DNA from: Liolophura sinensis | Taxonomy: Eukaryota > Mollusca > Polyplacophora > Chitonida > Chitonidae | NCBI RefSeq assembly: GCF_032854445.1 | Contig: NC_088300.1 | Coordinates: 71,710,984 to 71,770,983 of the forward strand | DNA length: 60,000 nucleotides | Direction: 5' to 3' | Made by a program: the position numbers and the translations under genes | Notes under the pieces: model-generated | Seen by the model: the letters and a program-made list of their open reading frames with translations, nothing else | Database searches by the model: none | What the model was told of the DNA's origin: nothing | Part shown: one piece after another, positions 11,812 through 25,260 of the stretch | Numbering within the stretch: the first letter of the stretch is position 1 | How the letters are laid out: every line of letters starts with the position of its first letter

Positions 11812-14800
11812 CTGAAAACCAACAAAACAGATAGTTGTTAGAGAAATGTGCAAGAATAACACATTTACATCTTAACTTATTTGTTAGATATGATAAGCAA
11901 ACTAAATTAAAACATGCATATCTGGTCATAAATACTAAATAGATCAATGCATTTGCATCACAGCTGACAACATATGCTACAAAAGATGAGCATATTTACA
12001 TCACAGATGACCTGTTCGAGAAGAGAAGAGCTGATATACATCATGAGGGTAAATAACTCTTCACAATTCATGTATGTGTCTAAAACAGTAACAGTATGTT
12101 AAAAACAATATATGGGGCATGCTTTGTGTGAAGGCGTAAACATAGCTCAATCTCCACTACAAAGCAAGGGTAGTTATTTACTTGTACATGTGTTCAGCTT
12201 ATTTAGGACCAACCTATGTGCACTATATAGATACTTTTCCACAATTTTTTCACAATTTACTGGTTTAGACAATAGAGCCCTTGACACCAATAACAGAGCA
12301 GGAGATTAACAACACAGGGTAGCCAACCTATCTCATTTAGGTATATACAAGAAAATTCTATTTCCAAACATAATAAACAGAAACAATCATGCCATGACAA
12401 AAAAAAAGCAAGTTCAATGTGTTTCCTCTTCATCAAGCTTCTTTATAAAAAGCAGTGAATGTGGTGATAAAATCGAGTAAATTTGCCTTTGTTACACAGT
12501 GAGTATACAACTTATGGAAGTAGTCCTGGCACGCTGGTTTTTTTCCTCAAGTATGATAGGGGTTTTCATGGCCAAATGGTGTATGAGCCAAGGCATAACT
12601 GGCATATCACAGGATAGTAACTGCATGGTTAATTCACTTAGTTAACTTGTGAATTGGTTAATCTGTTCTTCTTCATTGCGTTGGCTAACTTCATACATTC
12701 AATGGTACTGGTTATACTGCACTGATGTATAAAATCATGTCTAGTAACAAACAATATTTAACAATTTTAACAATGTTAAACAAAATAATGGTTATAAAAA
12801 AGAAACTCAACCTCAAAATATTTGAAAATCTCAATAACAAGAGATCTGCAAAAAGTGAATAGGTTGTGTTCAAGCATCAACTTTTGTTAAAATATTAGAA
12901 CTAGAAATAGGATCAATTTTAGTTCAAAGAGGGTTAGTTGAAAGGTCAAGAATCTTTAACTGGTGTCACAAGGTTTATAAATATTCAACATATGACCATG
13001 ACACCTACAATAAATTACATGTCTAACCTTACAGAAATTTGAATCCTATCTTTTGGGGTCAATATTATTTTAATTTCTTACATTTCAAATGGGTGTGAAT
13101 GATCTGCATTCAGATACCTTTCACAGATGAGTTTATGTCATGAACTTTTGTAAACCATCACAATAGACTTTGAAGTGTTCAGCTTAAAGCATCCTATTCT
13201 TGAACATCAATAAACTTGTGATTAAGGGCATATAATCCAAACAAAACTCAAACCTCTGTGTCCTCAAACATGCCGACACCTTGAAACTTCACCAACACAG
13301 GCCTTAACACCGATGTGCATGGAAAAAAACAATTCCATTTGAGGCTAAATTTGGAATGGGCCACTTTGCTGCAATCGAACAGATTTTCTGTATAAGGGCT
13401 GAGAAAAAAAAATGTTTTTCTCGAACCTGGCCTAGTTGTTTCAGATTGCTTAAGAGAAACTATGTCCACATATCGAACGCCCTTTCCCCAAACAACCTGG
13501 CTATGCAGCTATGACAGAGAGGAACTGTGCTCAGCATTCGGGTTGCTGTGTGGACAATATTGTTTGTATGCTGAATTCTTCCTTTCACATTCAAATACAT
13601 GCCCAACAGACACAATAGCAAAATAGAAGAGACCAGTGAAAGTTATGGAGAGTTAAAAAAGTGACCAGGTTAAAGAGATACCACAATTTTCCCCTAAATG
13701 AAAAAACATTCAACTATGGATATTCTCTCAGAATGAAGCAAAACTGGTGTTCAACAACTGAGTCCAGGACTGGACCCAACCTTACCACACCAATCAATGT
13801 CACCAAAGTAAAAGAACCATACAAACATCACTTGCCTACATTTCAGTGCAGAAATCTGAGATAAGAAAAACACCCATTACACTAATGACAAAAAGCTGAA
13901 ATCCAAGAAATAATTCCATATAGCAAACTAAAGAAAGTCTAACACTCTAGCAAACAAAAAAAAGGAAAAAAAAAAAAACAACAAACGATCAGTTGAAATG
14001 TCACTACCAGTTGTCACTGAACTAGTGGATGCAGATTATTCTACTGTTCAAGAGTTGGCATTCCATCCTTTTTGTCTTTCAGAAGTTCATTGCTTCAAGT
14101 GTTTTTGTGTGGAGCTCTATAACAGAGCAGCAGTGGGAGTATGTAACGGATGACTAACAGCTGAGGTATGTATTGCCCTGGGCATATTAACCATATTCAC
14201 AAGTTCTGCATCACTAAACCCTCAGCCATAGTGTCACAGCTCTCCTTTGTGAGGCTCAACAGGCCACAGAGGCTTTATCAATGGAAACCGATTTCCATAA
14301 TCTCCGCCCATGTCAATTAATTGTGATCTTCTCCATCACAGTACAATATGCAAATAACCTGGAGATCTGTTTGTATTAAGAAAGACATAATTATATATCA
14401 ACAGCTTCTGATAGATAATACATATTTATGCCTTGTGTTGTTTGTTTATACAGACGGCAAATATATAGCAAAAGGATGTCATCATCAGAGAGCAGGGTAT
14501 AAAGCCATGAACGAATCAATTAGATATTAAATTACTCTATGTCTTTTATAACTTGATTAATGATAAGACTTATTAAGAATCATTAACATACACTATCTTT
14601 TTGCATATCTCAAGGTTTCTTCTCAGCTGAAAAGCTATGTTTTCTCAGCTAGAGGTAAATGATTCAAACCTAACTGACTCAATAATTATAAGCAATCAAA
14701 TACATAATTCATTTTGACTTGTAACCCCCTTGATGATGCAGCACGAAGAACTGTGCAACAATTGACAAAACTGACATAAAATTTGATAAGCAACAAATGA

Positions 14801-17800
14801 ACAAAATAATGAAAACAAAGGACTAATAAATTAATTTTATATGAACTAGTGGGTACATGTGGTCATTAAAGGCCTCAATTTGTTTGTTAACCTAAATTCA
14901 TACCCAATATACATTTTAAAGGATCCCATATTGTATCCCAAAAGAAACATAAATCAATTCCTGTCTGCTATACAAATAAATGGTTTATTACTAAACCTAC
15001 CTCAAAGCCAACTGTAAAGTCTAAAATTGTTTAATTTTCTAAAATGTCTTATCAGAACAGATTATCAAAGATAAAGTTCATATACTGAGTGGTTCTGTAT
15101 TAGAGATTAAATTCTGCACATCTGTAAGTGAAGTTTATATTAGGCTTGGGGCAGGAGTAGATCATGACAAGGGCAGTTGTGTGGGTCAGAAGGGCAGATC
15201 AGGCAGCTGGGGTTGATCTGGCCAGGGTGGGGGAGCAGGGCAGACAGAGGATAGTGGCTTCCAATGCCCTCAGGGATTGTTGACAGTGGTCAGCATCATA
15301 TGGCAACTCTTAACACAGCCAGGCCTGACACTTTAAACAGACACTGACTGACAGGCACAGCCTTGGTAGCATCCATCAACTCAAGTGACTTGGGCCTGGG
15401 CTGACACTGAGCCACCGCTCCTTAAAGTCCCTCCAACAAGGAGGCTGATTGGCTTCCTGAAACACTTCCTGAAAAGCTCCACACAGCAGGATGCCAACAG
15501 TCCCGTAGATTAAAACACTTCTCACTATTAAGCCTAAGCTGGCCACAAGTATAAAGGATTTTGAATACTTCAATGTCTGTTCTCTAATTTAAATCAGTCC
15601 ACAAATGGACCCATTGTACAGGCTAAAGTGGCCAGATAGTATTTGTTCACTAATTCGATTTTCACTTTTCTGCATCCAAATTTCTATTCAAAGGTTTATC
15701 TCCTGTAAATTCATCAAGCTGAAATATTAAAACCAATTGTAGATAAGAAAAAGTGTCCACTTCATACGACAGCAGAAAATGATTTCATAAAGACAGCCTA
15801 CACAACATGCAGGTATTAAAATGAAGAAAAGATGAGTATAAGAGTAATAATACCAGAGATGTTGATCAACTCTTGCCGAATAAGGTAAAGGCAGATACCA
15901 AAATCAAGTTTTCACGCACAGGTACAGAAGAATCAGACTTGCGGTCAGACCATACCATTAGTTACCCTTCTACTATAATACTACCTGAGGTTCTTTAAGT
16001 GGCTCTGTCAAGATGCCAGCTAACTTGTACTCTAATATCTACCCAGAGATGGGGATGGTGCCAACACAAGTGTTTTAGATACAAGAGTGTAGTAGTTGTA
16101 GTAGCGATATTAGTAGCCCCTGCCTTCAGCCTAACCAAGTCAATGATACACGTACATAAATCCTGGAGGGCAAAATCATTATAATACTATTTAATAGGCA
16201 AAGAAAAAGGCTTGCTAAATTTTGCTGAAAGACTGGAAAGTTAGTATTTCACCAAAATGACTATAAAATAAATTTTAATAAAGATAGAATATACACATAT
16301 GTTGTTTGTTGTGTTTCTTTTAGCACAGGCAGCCATGTTAACAAGAAAATCGGCTATATGGTTATTTTTCCATCTTGGCAACAAAAACCAGTTCAGAAAA
16401 ACTAATTTTTATGTTAAAACATGAAAATGAATTACGCAGCACTTAAGCAACCGATACCCACTTTTGTATCCACTTTTGTACAGACAACCTTTAGCAGAAA
16501 AACAGGACAGTACATATTTTTCCTTCATTTAGCTAAAGTATTATGACCTGTTCTCTTAAGGCCAAAATAAGAGAATCAGAAAAAATATCAACACCACACA
16601 ATGTGTGCCCATTAATAATCTTTGAGTGGAGTAAATTTGCAGCCACTCAGTTTTATTCTGTAAGAGAAACAAATACCACAATCCTATAAAACACCACAGC
16701 TACACCTTTGTGTAAGTTTCAACTAAAGTTTAAAAAATGTGAGAGCAAACTGTTAAAGAGTTTCAAGATGCTTCATTCACTTTAAACTGTTAATGAACTG
16801 TTAATAAACAGAAGAACAAGGGCAGCTGTGCTAACAATACTTTTTACTTGACTTCCATGATCCTTGGTGACTGTGAGCTAGGATTCCCATGATCTTAAGA
16901 CCTTTATTTTAACCATGTCAAGCACTAGGAGCAAAGCAACTAATGCCACAACCTCAGAGGTGGGCTGCTTGCTCAGTTCCCATGAAGTTCAAATGACTCG
17001 CTCATTACTGCTTATCCAGTGGGGATAAAAAAACTAGAACTTTCAAACTATCTCCACTTCTGACACCTTATTCAGTACTGAGACAGAGGTACAAGAACTT
17101 TAATTATAAAGTCTAATTTAGCTGAACTAAGACAACACTGCCAGGACTTTGGTTTCCTGTTCTCAAAGATCTAATCTAGAGGATACTATCTCCCCTCAAA
17201 TTGTGATGTACAATCACTCAAAGGGATACACATCTATATGACCTGTCTATAAATATCCTCAACTGGCTCTGTTACAGGCTTTATGAATATACAGATACTG
17301 ACAAAATGACAATTAATGTATGACACTGTAGCAGTCAATCCTGACGAACCAATGACATTTCAAGGCATGAAAGTCAGGTCATCAAATGAGTCTAGCTACC
17401 TAGAGAAAGAATGTCATCTGAATGAGAATAGCATTAAATTTCAGCCAAATTACTGATAATATTCAAAGCTAAACAGACTGAGGGTGGCTAGTGCTAACAA
17501 GTAATGCTTAGGTTAGGATAAAAAACTTCTGTACAATCATGCCAAGAGTGCCCTAAAATGTTCAAAGACGTTTTCATGACATATGTCAATTAATTTTACA
17601 AGTTATTTCTTTCTTCAGAAAAGTACCTTTTAAATTATCTTCTAATCAATTATTTTAATACAACTGCACTTGGAAACATTTACAAAATTGAAGTATCACC
17701 AACACCAGCAATTTTTCTTCCCACAGTGTCAAATGCAATAAACACATCTAACATGTACAGGCCAACAGATAATGAAGGGATTAACTATTTTAGAAGCTTA

Positions 17801-17929
17801 AAAACCTTCCCTAATGGCAAAGTACATCTGTCCGGAAAGTGAGTAATCCTTTTGTATGAAGCACTAACACAAGCTGTGTAATGTAATTTTAGAATCCAAG
17901 TATTACGTAATGCAAACAGTAAAATCTGA
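11812..17929. other. First (5' UTR) intron of the Ig-superfamily gene
   Basis: No coding exon is recognised on either strand. The stretch 14,030-14,360 is locally less AT-rich and holds homeodomain- and Oct-type motifs (CAATTAATTG near 14,316, ATGCAAAT near 14,348); 15,150-15,500 is also less AT-rich. These may be regulatory, but nothing proves it. Confidence 0.4.
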
Positions 17930-19107
17930 CCAATAGCACTGCCAGGGTGTCGGCGTCAGCCATGGCGCTTGACACGAAGTGAGGGCTTCCTTTGAAGCTG
18001 TCGGCATTCAAGCTCCACAATGTGGCGTAACTGAATTTGCCTGTCAACAGGCGGTAGCTTTGTTGATAGTTTTGCGGTAATTTACCGCTTTCGTCTTCGT
18101 CAATTAGGTAATTGGAGGTTTAGCCCGCGAAAGTACATGTGTCCGTGGCGTTGGGTAGTCAAAACGATCTCACACGCCCGTATAGACGAGATAATTCTCA
18201 TTTAATGTCACTACCAGTCTCCCTCAGAAAATTCAATCTCTTTGTAAACTGAAACCCTGCCCGCCATTTCGCTGCTGCTTTATCCTCTGGTCCCCCGGTA
18301 TGCCAGAGGGCCCGTTGGTCAAACGGCGACGTGGACTGGTTTGTTTGTCCCGTGCCACCAAGATCACCTGTTGAGTGCACTGGACTCACTGTTGAATAGT
18401 TCTCAAAATTCACAACACAAAACTCCGCTGCACAGTGAGTCGAACACTGATTTCACCTTCAAAAGCAACAACAGTCGTCCTGGTTAGACTCAACACTGGA
18501 ATAACTGTAAAATTGTCGAAAACTTCCAAACCAATAGTTTCTAAGTTCACTCAAGGCAGATTATTTATAGATGTGGTAAATGATCTCGTTTATCCCTTTT
18601 TCTATCCCATTCCAACGTACGTTGATAAAGTTCACAACTTCAGATTAGTAAAACTTCATCAACCTCAAATGTCTTGAATATTCGTAAATCCAAGAATGTG
18701 GTCCAAAAAAGATCTACTCTTATCGTTACATCGAAAACTTCACTCCCAACGGTCAGCGCATCTAAAACGAAGCCATGGCGTTCCGTAATCAGAAATTCTT
18801 CCATACCAAATTCACCGAATTTGGAAAAGGCACACGGCGATGAAATCAATGCCCCGTATTTTCCTCTTAGTCAAGATCACGTTCTTGTTCTGAGCAATCC
18901 ATCCCGCCAAAGTCGTCGTGTAAATACAGCGATGAACAGCCACATGGGTGACACGGAGCTGATCGGCGGCAGCCATAAGAGCCGGTCAGTCCTCGGGAGT
19001 TTTAAAGCCCCATGCTTTCTCAGCTTCGGCGAGAATTGAGTTGAACGATGTGAAGGAATGTTGTCACCAAACTCCATAAAAGTGCAGCAAACCAACGCAA
19101 TACTTAC

Positions 19108-19300
19108 CTATGAGAATGTGGCGACTGTTAGAAACCTTCTTGAGTAAAATCCGTGCGCTAAACGAACTCCGAGTGGAGTGTAGATCTGGTGAAACTGACC
19201 GTAAGCACTTACCTCAGCTATGTCACAGCACCTTAGTCTTCCCACATCTTCTCTCAGCACTAGGCCTTCTGTTTTCCTTACAGATCACGTGACCGCTGAT
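19108..19300 (-). other. 5' noncoding exon of the Ig-superfamily gene with two alternative donors
   Basis: Two perfect minus-strand donors lie here: GCTGAG|GTAAGT at 19213/19212 and CATAG|GTAAGT at 19108/19107. They sit at the upstream edge of the CpG-richer region and in the right direction to splice to the acceptor at 11,812, giving a noncoding first exon and a first intron of about 7.3 kb. The same exon may be shortened or lengthened by choice of donor. The start of transcription is not visible, and the right boundary given is an estimate. A TCACGTGA E-box lies at 19285-19292 close to the presumed start. No TATA box is evident for this strand, as expected for a broad GC-type promoter. Confidence 0.5.
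19285..19292. promoter_or_regulatory. Palindromic E-box TCACGTGA
   Basis: TCACGTGA is the core bound by bHLH-zip factors such as USF, MITF/TFE and Myc-Max. It lies about 70 bp upstream of the strongest minus-strand first-exon donor, so it is well placed to be part of the Ig-gene promoter. A single 8-bp palindrome can occur by chance. Confidence 0.35.
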
Positions 19301-20054
19301 CAAAGGGGCCGACGTGTGACGCGTCGCTCGTAACTCCTCCCTCCACACCGTAAGCGACGAGTGGTTTGTGAATGAAAAGCCTGCATCTCATGCACGGCTA
19401 CTCCACTGACGCGCCCTCACCTTATCACCTAGTAAGAACACGCAACACATTCATTTTCAGTTACTACTATAACTACTCCTGTATCCATCAATTTTTTCTT
19501 GTTGAAAAAAAATCCAATAGTTTACTAGAGGGGCAAACCTCTGCCAGATTCTGGGCATAACTTGGGTGTTTTCCACTACAGCGTATTTGTTGTGACAAGC
19601 AAGTATTAGGAAGTCAGCTTGGCACACGAACTTTGGGTGTATCCGTTACGGTGAATATTATAAGCTAATCACTCAGTTTCTTACCTCCCACCACCCAGTT
19701 TTTCTACCAATCCGCTGTCGCACTTTACGTCTCAAAACATAAGAAGGCAAAGCTGGCACTATAAAGTTAGTGTTTAACTTTATGGTTTATTAGCTAATGT
19801 GATTAATGGAGCGGCTGTTTTTTGTTTCTCTAATGCCAAAAAATAAACAAATAAATGAGAGCCAAAAAATATACCCAAAACTTATACATGTAATTTATTT
19901 TTTGACTGAATAACGCTCAGTTAAATGCTTGATCTCTGCTGAGCGCTTTATGAATGCTGGTGCTATTTTCACATTTGGTGAACTGTTATAATGTCTACTC
20001 ATTCGCATGTATAGAGGGCAATTGGACCATAACACAGGAATGAAAAAAAATTTG

Positions 20055-20108
20055 TGACGTCATTAAGACGTAACGCGCATGATCCAATAACCCCACTATA
20101 TATACATG
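20055..20108 (+). promoter_or_regulatory. CRE-CCAAT-TATA promoter-like cluster
   Basis: Within 54 bp on the plus strand lie TGACGTCA (a perfect CREB/ATF site, 20055-20062), CCAAT (20084-20088) and a TATATATA box (about 20097-20104). The order and spacing are those of a classical inducible core promoter, with initiation expected near 20,130. A consensus donor AAAG|GTAAGT follows at 20,187, so a short noncoding first exon of about 55 nt is plausible. The cluster is roughly 0.8 kb from, and divergent to, the 5' region of the Ig-superfamily gene. No downstream plus-strand exon could be assigned with confidence. Confidence 0.45.
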
Positions 20109-22679
20109 TATGTGTAACGTTTATGTGCTGATGACCATACATTAAAAAAACGACTTAAGAAAGTATAAAGAAATCAAAGGTAAAGGTAAGTTTGGGTATA
20201 CTTTTCACTGGTCTTTCCACTGACGCTTAATATTTTTTTCTTTATTTTCTTTGTTTTCGTTATTTTAACATTACCATTTACAGAGGAGTTATGTACTTTA
20301 GTCTATCCGTTTAAATGCCAAACAGGTTGGTATCTTAGCACACTTTAACATGAGAAATGAATTTCTAACCTAAGGTATTATCAACTGTATTTATCATTAG
20401 CATTGTAAGTCGTCGTGTTGACACGGTAGGACTATTCCAGAGTAATTTGCACTCTGTATAACACAATACAATGTCATTCACATAAGCTTGCGAACAGACC
20501 AAAGATTTGTAATGAATTAAATGCCGATTATCTCGAGAATGAGAAACTCACGAAGACGAAATTGTTATTTTAGGTTCATAATGACACAAATTTAATGTTA
20601 GCCCAATGTATAGTGCTTATCGAATGTATAGTACCTTCATACTGGTAAGCAGATTATGGGTGATCATTTAAAGGAGGTGTCGTGGTGAATTCTGTATAAA
20701 TTAGAAAGTGAAAATCCCGCGCTTTTAGAGCGGTCTACAGCGTGACTTACAGTCCGCGTGTTTAGGGAAGCCGCCCAAACTCCGCCAATAGTCGGTGTGG
20801 ACTTAATCTCCCGCCAAAAGTATGAGAGGGTCAGATTCTCCGCCAGCCATACAGCCCCGTCAATCAGGGGAGCCTTGGCCATCCGCGTGCATACAAAAAC
20901 AGGCCTGCCGGCAGCAGATTGGTACCTGCTTGGCTGGAGGAGGATTACAAAACAAGTTGCCTTGTGTTCGACATGCACTACGTATACAACGTAATATAGG
21001 AACTTATTAAAGTGGGAGTAAACCGAGATAAACATATAAGTCCCATATGCATATTAAAATAATCACCCTCCCCTCATCGTGAAACAGAAAGGCATTCAGT
21101 AGATTAATCCTCACGTAGTCTTTCAATGATATATAATGTTATATGGCTAAATTCATGAACACATTTCAATTATTACTCCTCGACACTTTGTTTAATTGAT
21201 TCATGCATTTGTTCTTCGTTAAATTTGGTCAGGAATCACGCTAATTAACCTATATTAACAAATGATACAAACAATCAGTGATATCGCATTAATACCCAGA
21301 TGGCACCGACAGCCCACAAACGATGCCGCCAACAGGATGTATTGAATAGACGTTCACATAATTTTGTTACTCATACGATACTTTTTGTGCATGAAGGTGA
21401 TAAAAGCTTTACACAGCATGGTGTGAATCCCAAAGGGGGCAGCTGGACAAAACAATGACTCCCTCTTATTAAGCCAAACCCAAAGGACGAAACATTTATT
21501 GCATCAGGACAATGTCCTGGTGCGCCCGGGAACTCTGTAGTCTGCTAGATACATCTGTTGTAACATTTGTAAATAACATTTGAAATCATCCCTCTATAAA
21601 ATACAGACAGGAAGTAGACACACGACAAAGGCTGTCAATAGCTGGGGAGTTTAGTATATATTGGAGTAAATTTAAATGCCATGCATGGTATGCATGTTTG
21701 ACGCAAAAATGTTTGCAACGACACCAAAAGTGATACACCTTGCTCTGAGCGACTATTTGCATATTTCGTCTATACCAAGATTTATCCATATCATCAATCT
21801 GTATCATTAATGATTCTTGATCGAAAAAGATATATACAGGGAAGACAATTCTTTCCATCATAGTCAGCTGAAATGTTTTCTATTAACTGAACCTCCATTA
21901 GCAAACGATTAGTTTTGGCCATTTTGGTCTACTAGATACTATGGAAATCTTGATTTCCGTTAAAATCAACTGAAATCAGTTGTCCATCTGAAAATTCTTA
22001 TACCTGTATATACATGTATATATTTAATTTTTGACATTTGAATCAATATTCATAATAATTTGCTGCTATAAATTTGTCAACTACTAGTATATAAATATAT
22101 AAATGCGGTCAAAGAAACCTTTGCAGGTAAATAATGCACTACATTTTCTCACGTGTAAGCCGTTAAATTGTCGTAACTATGTATACATTGTATATATACC
22201 TCGCTATGACTATGTTTTTGATTATATATTAAACAGAAGAAAGAAAATCAACGGTGAACATGGAAATTAACAAGGATCGGTATATGTTGAATAGCGAAAT
22301 AATAACGTGTGGTCATTTCTGCTAAACAAGTGGTGAACGCAGTTATGGTTACATGCTTGCAGACTGGCTGACAGAAGATCCATGTCCACTGCCTTGTTCA
22401 TTTCGCACTCTACAAATCGCCAACACAGGACGGAAATTACTGTCCCGTGAACATTTGATTAGAATCATATATAAATAGACGAGAAAACCAATTAACAGAA
22501 GCAAAGTGTTTACACGTTGATAGACAAAAATAACAGGATCGTAACTTTGGCATCTGTCAGTCAGTGCAATATGCTTGCCGACCGGGATTCTCAAGTGAGC
22601 TGCTGTGTCAGAATGCAAATTTATCACCAAGGCCTAGCCCTGGGATTTTAGGAAGAGAACAGTTTTGTGAGGGATGGAG

Positions 22680-22879
22680 TCAAATAGCCTTCAGTCGGTC
22701 ATCTAATTGCCCTGCAACCAACTGTTGTTTTATCTGAAACCCTTTTCGATGAGAACGAACTTCCCGCCAACTGTTTCGTGTATCAGAACCCGGAAGTACT
22801 GGCAGTTGTCCACAGTTTTTCCTCGGTACATCATCAAGTTTACCTGACAGACTTTTACCATCTGACATTTCCAGGCTGA
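22680..22879 (-). CDS. Candidate terminal exon of the DEP-domain gene, or small independent ORF
   Basis: The frame is open for about 66 codons to TGA at 22682-22680 and is rich in charged residues: MSDGKSLSGKLDDVPRKNCG, then QLPVLPGSDTRNSW and IKQQLVAGQLDDRLKAI. Codon use looks protein-like. Two possible acceptors precede it, ACTTAG| above 22879 and ATAAAG| above 22888; both give phase 1, matching the exon at 23.6 kb, but both have weak pyrimidine tracts. Alternatively translation could start at the ATG at 22868 as a separate small gene. A minus-strand donor-like CTCG|GTGAGT at about 22,903 lies just upstream. No clear AATAAA follows within several hundred bases; the nearest I see is near 21.5 kb. 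Confidence 0.38.
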
Positions 22880-23571
22880 CTAAGTCCGCTTTATACTCAC
22901 CGAGTCAGAACAAAGTTTGAGAGATTTCACTGATGACCTTTAAGTTTATGTTGAGTGTGCTGCACTCATCGTGCATTGATGGGCAGACGAAACGCAGACC
23001 TAGCTTATGCCTGCTCTTTGGGGTCAGCATCAAACTGTTCTTTCAGGGTTTAAACATGTACCTGAGGATTAAGGAAACCTATTCGACACGCACATTCATC
23101 AGAATATGGTTAAAGTTATTCTTAGCGAAATGACGCAAACTTTTACCTGTGTATCTAACCCTAATATCCATACCATCACATTTCATCTCAACGTACATGT
23201 GTAGTCCAGCAGTCTCCAACATCAAGCAAGAGAATAGTGCAGATCATATTGCCTGAACCTTAGAGGCAAACGGGTGGGAAAGATAGTCTATTCACCCTTT
23301 TGAAAAAAGATAAACCCTGTAAAGGACAGAGGGAGATCAGGTCCTGCTGACCGACGTCGCCTTCAAGCTTATATACAAACTCCCTTCGTCATTCCGATCC
23401 ACCCATACACTCCATCCACAAACCCATCTCCACTGATGTCGTATATAAGAAAGCCATTTCAAATGGCTTGAAGACGGAATTTGTTCTACATGAAATGGTA
23501 TATGTATTGGACAGTGAACTGGATAAGACGGAATAATGGATGCGAGTTTACTTGACTAACAAATAGCTTAC

Positions 23572-23661
23572 CACTGTCCGAAACATTTGAAAGGGGAGAC
23601 TGTACACCATACAGTCGTGTCGTTAAGGTTGGATATAATCCGACAGAAGAAATAAATACTG
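23572..23661 (-). CDS. Candidate exon following the DEP domain
   Basis: The acceptor TATCGATTCAG| and donor GACAGTG|GTAAGC bound 90 bp that enter and leave in phase 1, as required by the 28.3-kb exon. The open frame reads VFISSVGLYPTLTTRLYGVQ, then SPLSNVSDS. A second frame (phase 2 in) is also open, so the coding case rests on phase agreement and good splice sites rather than on a known motif. If correct it adds 29 residues after the DEP domain. No domain is recognisable. Confidence 0.38.
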
Positions 23662-25075
23662 CTGAATCGATACGTATAAAGGCACAGAGCAGGCGTTTTG
23701 AACTTGACACAAAATAAACTACGACAAGGCCCTCACTCGGAGGCGATTACTGTCCAGACAGTCATGTAAGACAATCGATGTAATGCCTTAGCTGAGATAG
23801 GTTAATGGGTCTAAGGAGGTGACTTGAAGAGTCTCAGTGAAGCAAAACATCGGCTAAATGTTTCCACACTGGAGCATCAGTTGTCATATGATGGGGACGT
23901 CTGCGAGAATATATACTCTCATGCAGACACCTGTACATCCATACACTTCCTATATCATGTAATTTTCAAGACCGTTAAGCTGTACGGCATCGATATTTGA
24001 TGTTTCTACCACAAATGTCGTGGTACCATCTACAAACACTTAACGCGGTATTATCTGATAATACGCTGATAATACTTTATAAGGGTCTGTCTTTTCTTCC
24101 CAGAGCGGACCTCTAGTGTCGTCTTTTGAGGTAACCTCAAGCATAATCTTTTCCACAGATGACGTCAAGTGGAGTATTTTTCACACACGACCTCCACTGT
24201 CTCCGGAAAGCAATCTTAATCAGAGTTATACAGTATAACATGGATGTCTCAGAAAATGATTAGAGGAAAGCTGAAAAAAAAGTAGACTTAACTTAACCCA
24301 AAGAAGACTGAACACTTAACACGCAATGTCATTTTCAACATTATTAGCAAACTAACATTTTTATAATGGAATTTATAAATGTATCGACCTATGATCTAAA
24401 ATGACCTGAAGACAACACTTCAAATGCAAAGCAGCATCTTCACAATGTGGCAATCCATGTGGTTAAGTATACATGCACACCCATGGTCTTACAGCAGAAT
24501 TCAATCCCGTATGAGCAGACTGCAGACTGCACATACCAACAACCCTTATAAATGTAGGAAAAAGGCATATGCAGTCTGCTACAATCTGAGAGGCACAGTG
24601 CTTGTCGCTCACTTTTATTGGATCTGAAGTAATATGCACCTACACACAGTACCTTAACGATGGCACTGGACGCAAGTTTGGGCTACCGTACTTGACTTTT
24701 TGGTCAGATTGGGCACTATGACATACACAGACCGAACGATAAAAAACCCCCCAAAAACAGTGTGGTAATAAAGTAGTTTACATCAATAAAACGCCACCCA
24801 AATCAATGGTTGCACCTAGATATTTGATGGCTAATAAGGTACTCTACATCAAATAAGCAAGAGGAAATTTGTTGATAAAAAGTTTCTGAAGTACTGATAT
24901 ATGTATATGTACAGTGATAGAAGTCACCCTTTTTGCACCAATCATACCTCATACAAAGCCCATGAGGTACATATCAGGCAGGGAACTGATGGCTAGAAAA
25001 AAGTCTGAAAATTCTAAACAAAGTCTGAAGATACCCCACCATACCTCCAAATTACATCAGCAATCACCTGTTCCG

Positions 25076-25104
25076 TTTTTTTTGTTTTTTTTTTTGTTTT
25101 TTTG
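25076..25104 (+). repeat. Poly-T tract with interspersed G
   Basis: Runs of T broken by single G bases. Similar A/T runs occur at 3892-3907, 13953-13979, 37819-37840 and 47978-47995. They explain Phe- and Lys-rich tails in several chance frames. Confidence 0.8.
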
Positions 25105-25260
25105 AAGTATAAACAAAAAAGCCTGAAAAAAGGCAATTGGAGGAAAATTCCCATGCCTGACATACGTATTATATACAATGTTACTGATACAATGCAGACT
25201 TGTACAGCCTTTAAACTGTATTTGTGTTTTCAAGAGGAAGATAATAGGATTATTATAAAA

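Larger units (their letters stand above)
17930..19400. promoter_or_regulatory. GC/CpG-richer 5' region of the Ig-superfamily gene
   Basis: This block is visibly richer in G, C and CpG than the flanking DNA, for example the stretch around 17,950-18,180 and again at 18,700-19,400. It holds the two minus-strand donors of the first exon and a TCACGTGA E-box. Open frames of 60-120 codons overlap here on both strands, as expected when stop codons are scarce in GC-richer DNA. None shows a recognisable protein domain, so I read the block as promoter plus first-intron sequence. Confidence 0.45.

Noticed and set aside
18435-19095. Overlapping 70-121-codon frames on both strands of the CpG-richer region
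   Set aside because: Stop codons are scarce in this composition; no domain, and the minus-strand splice donors mark it as 5' noncoding sequence.
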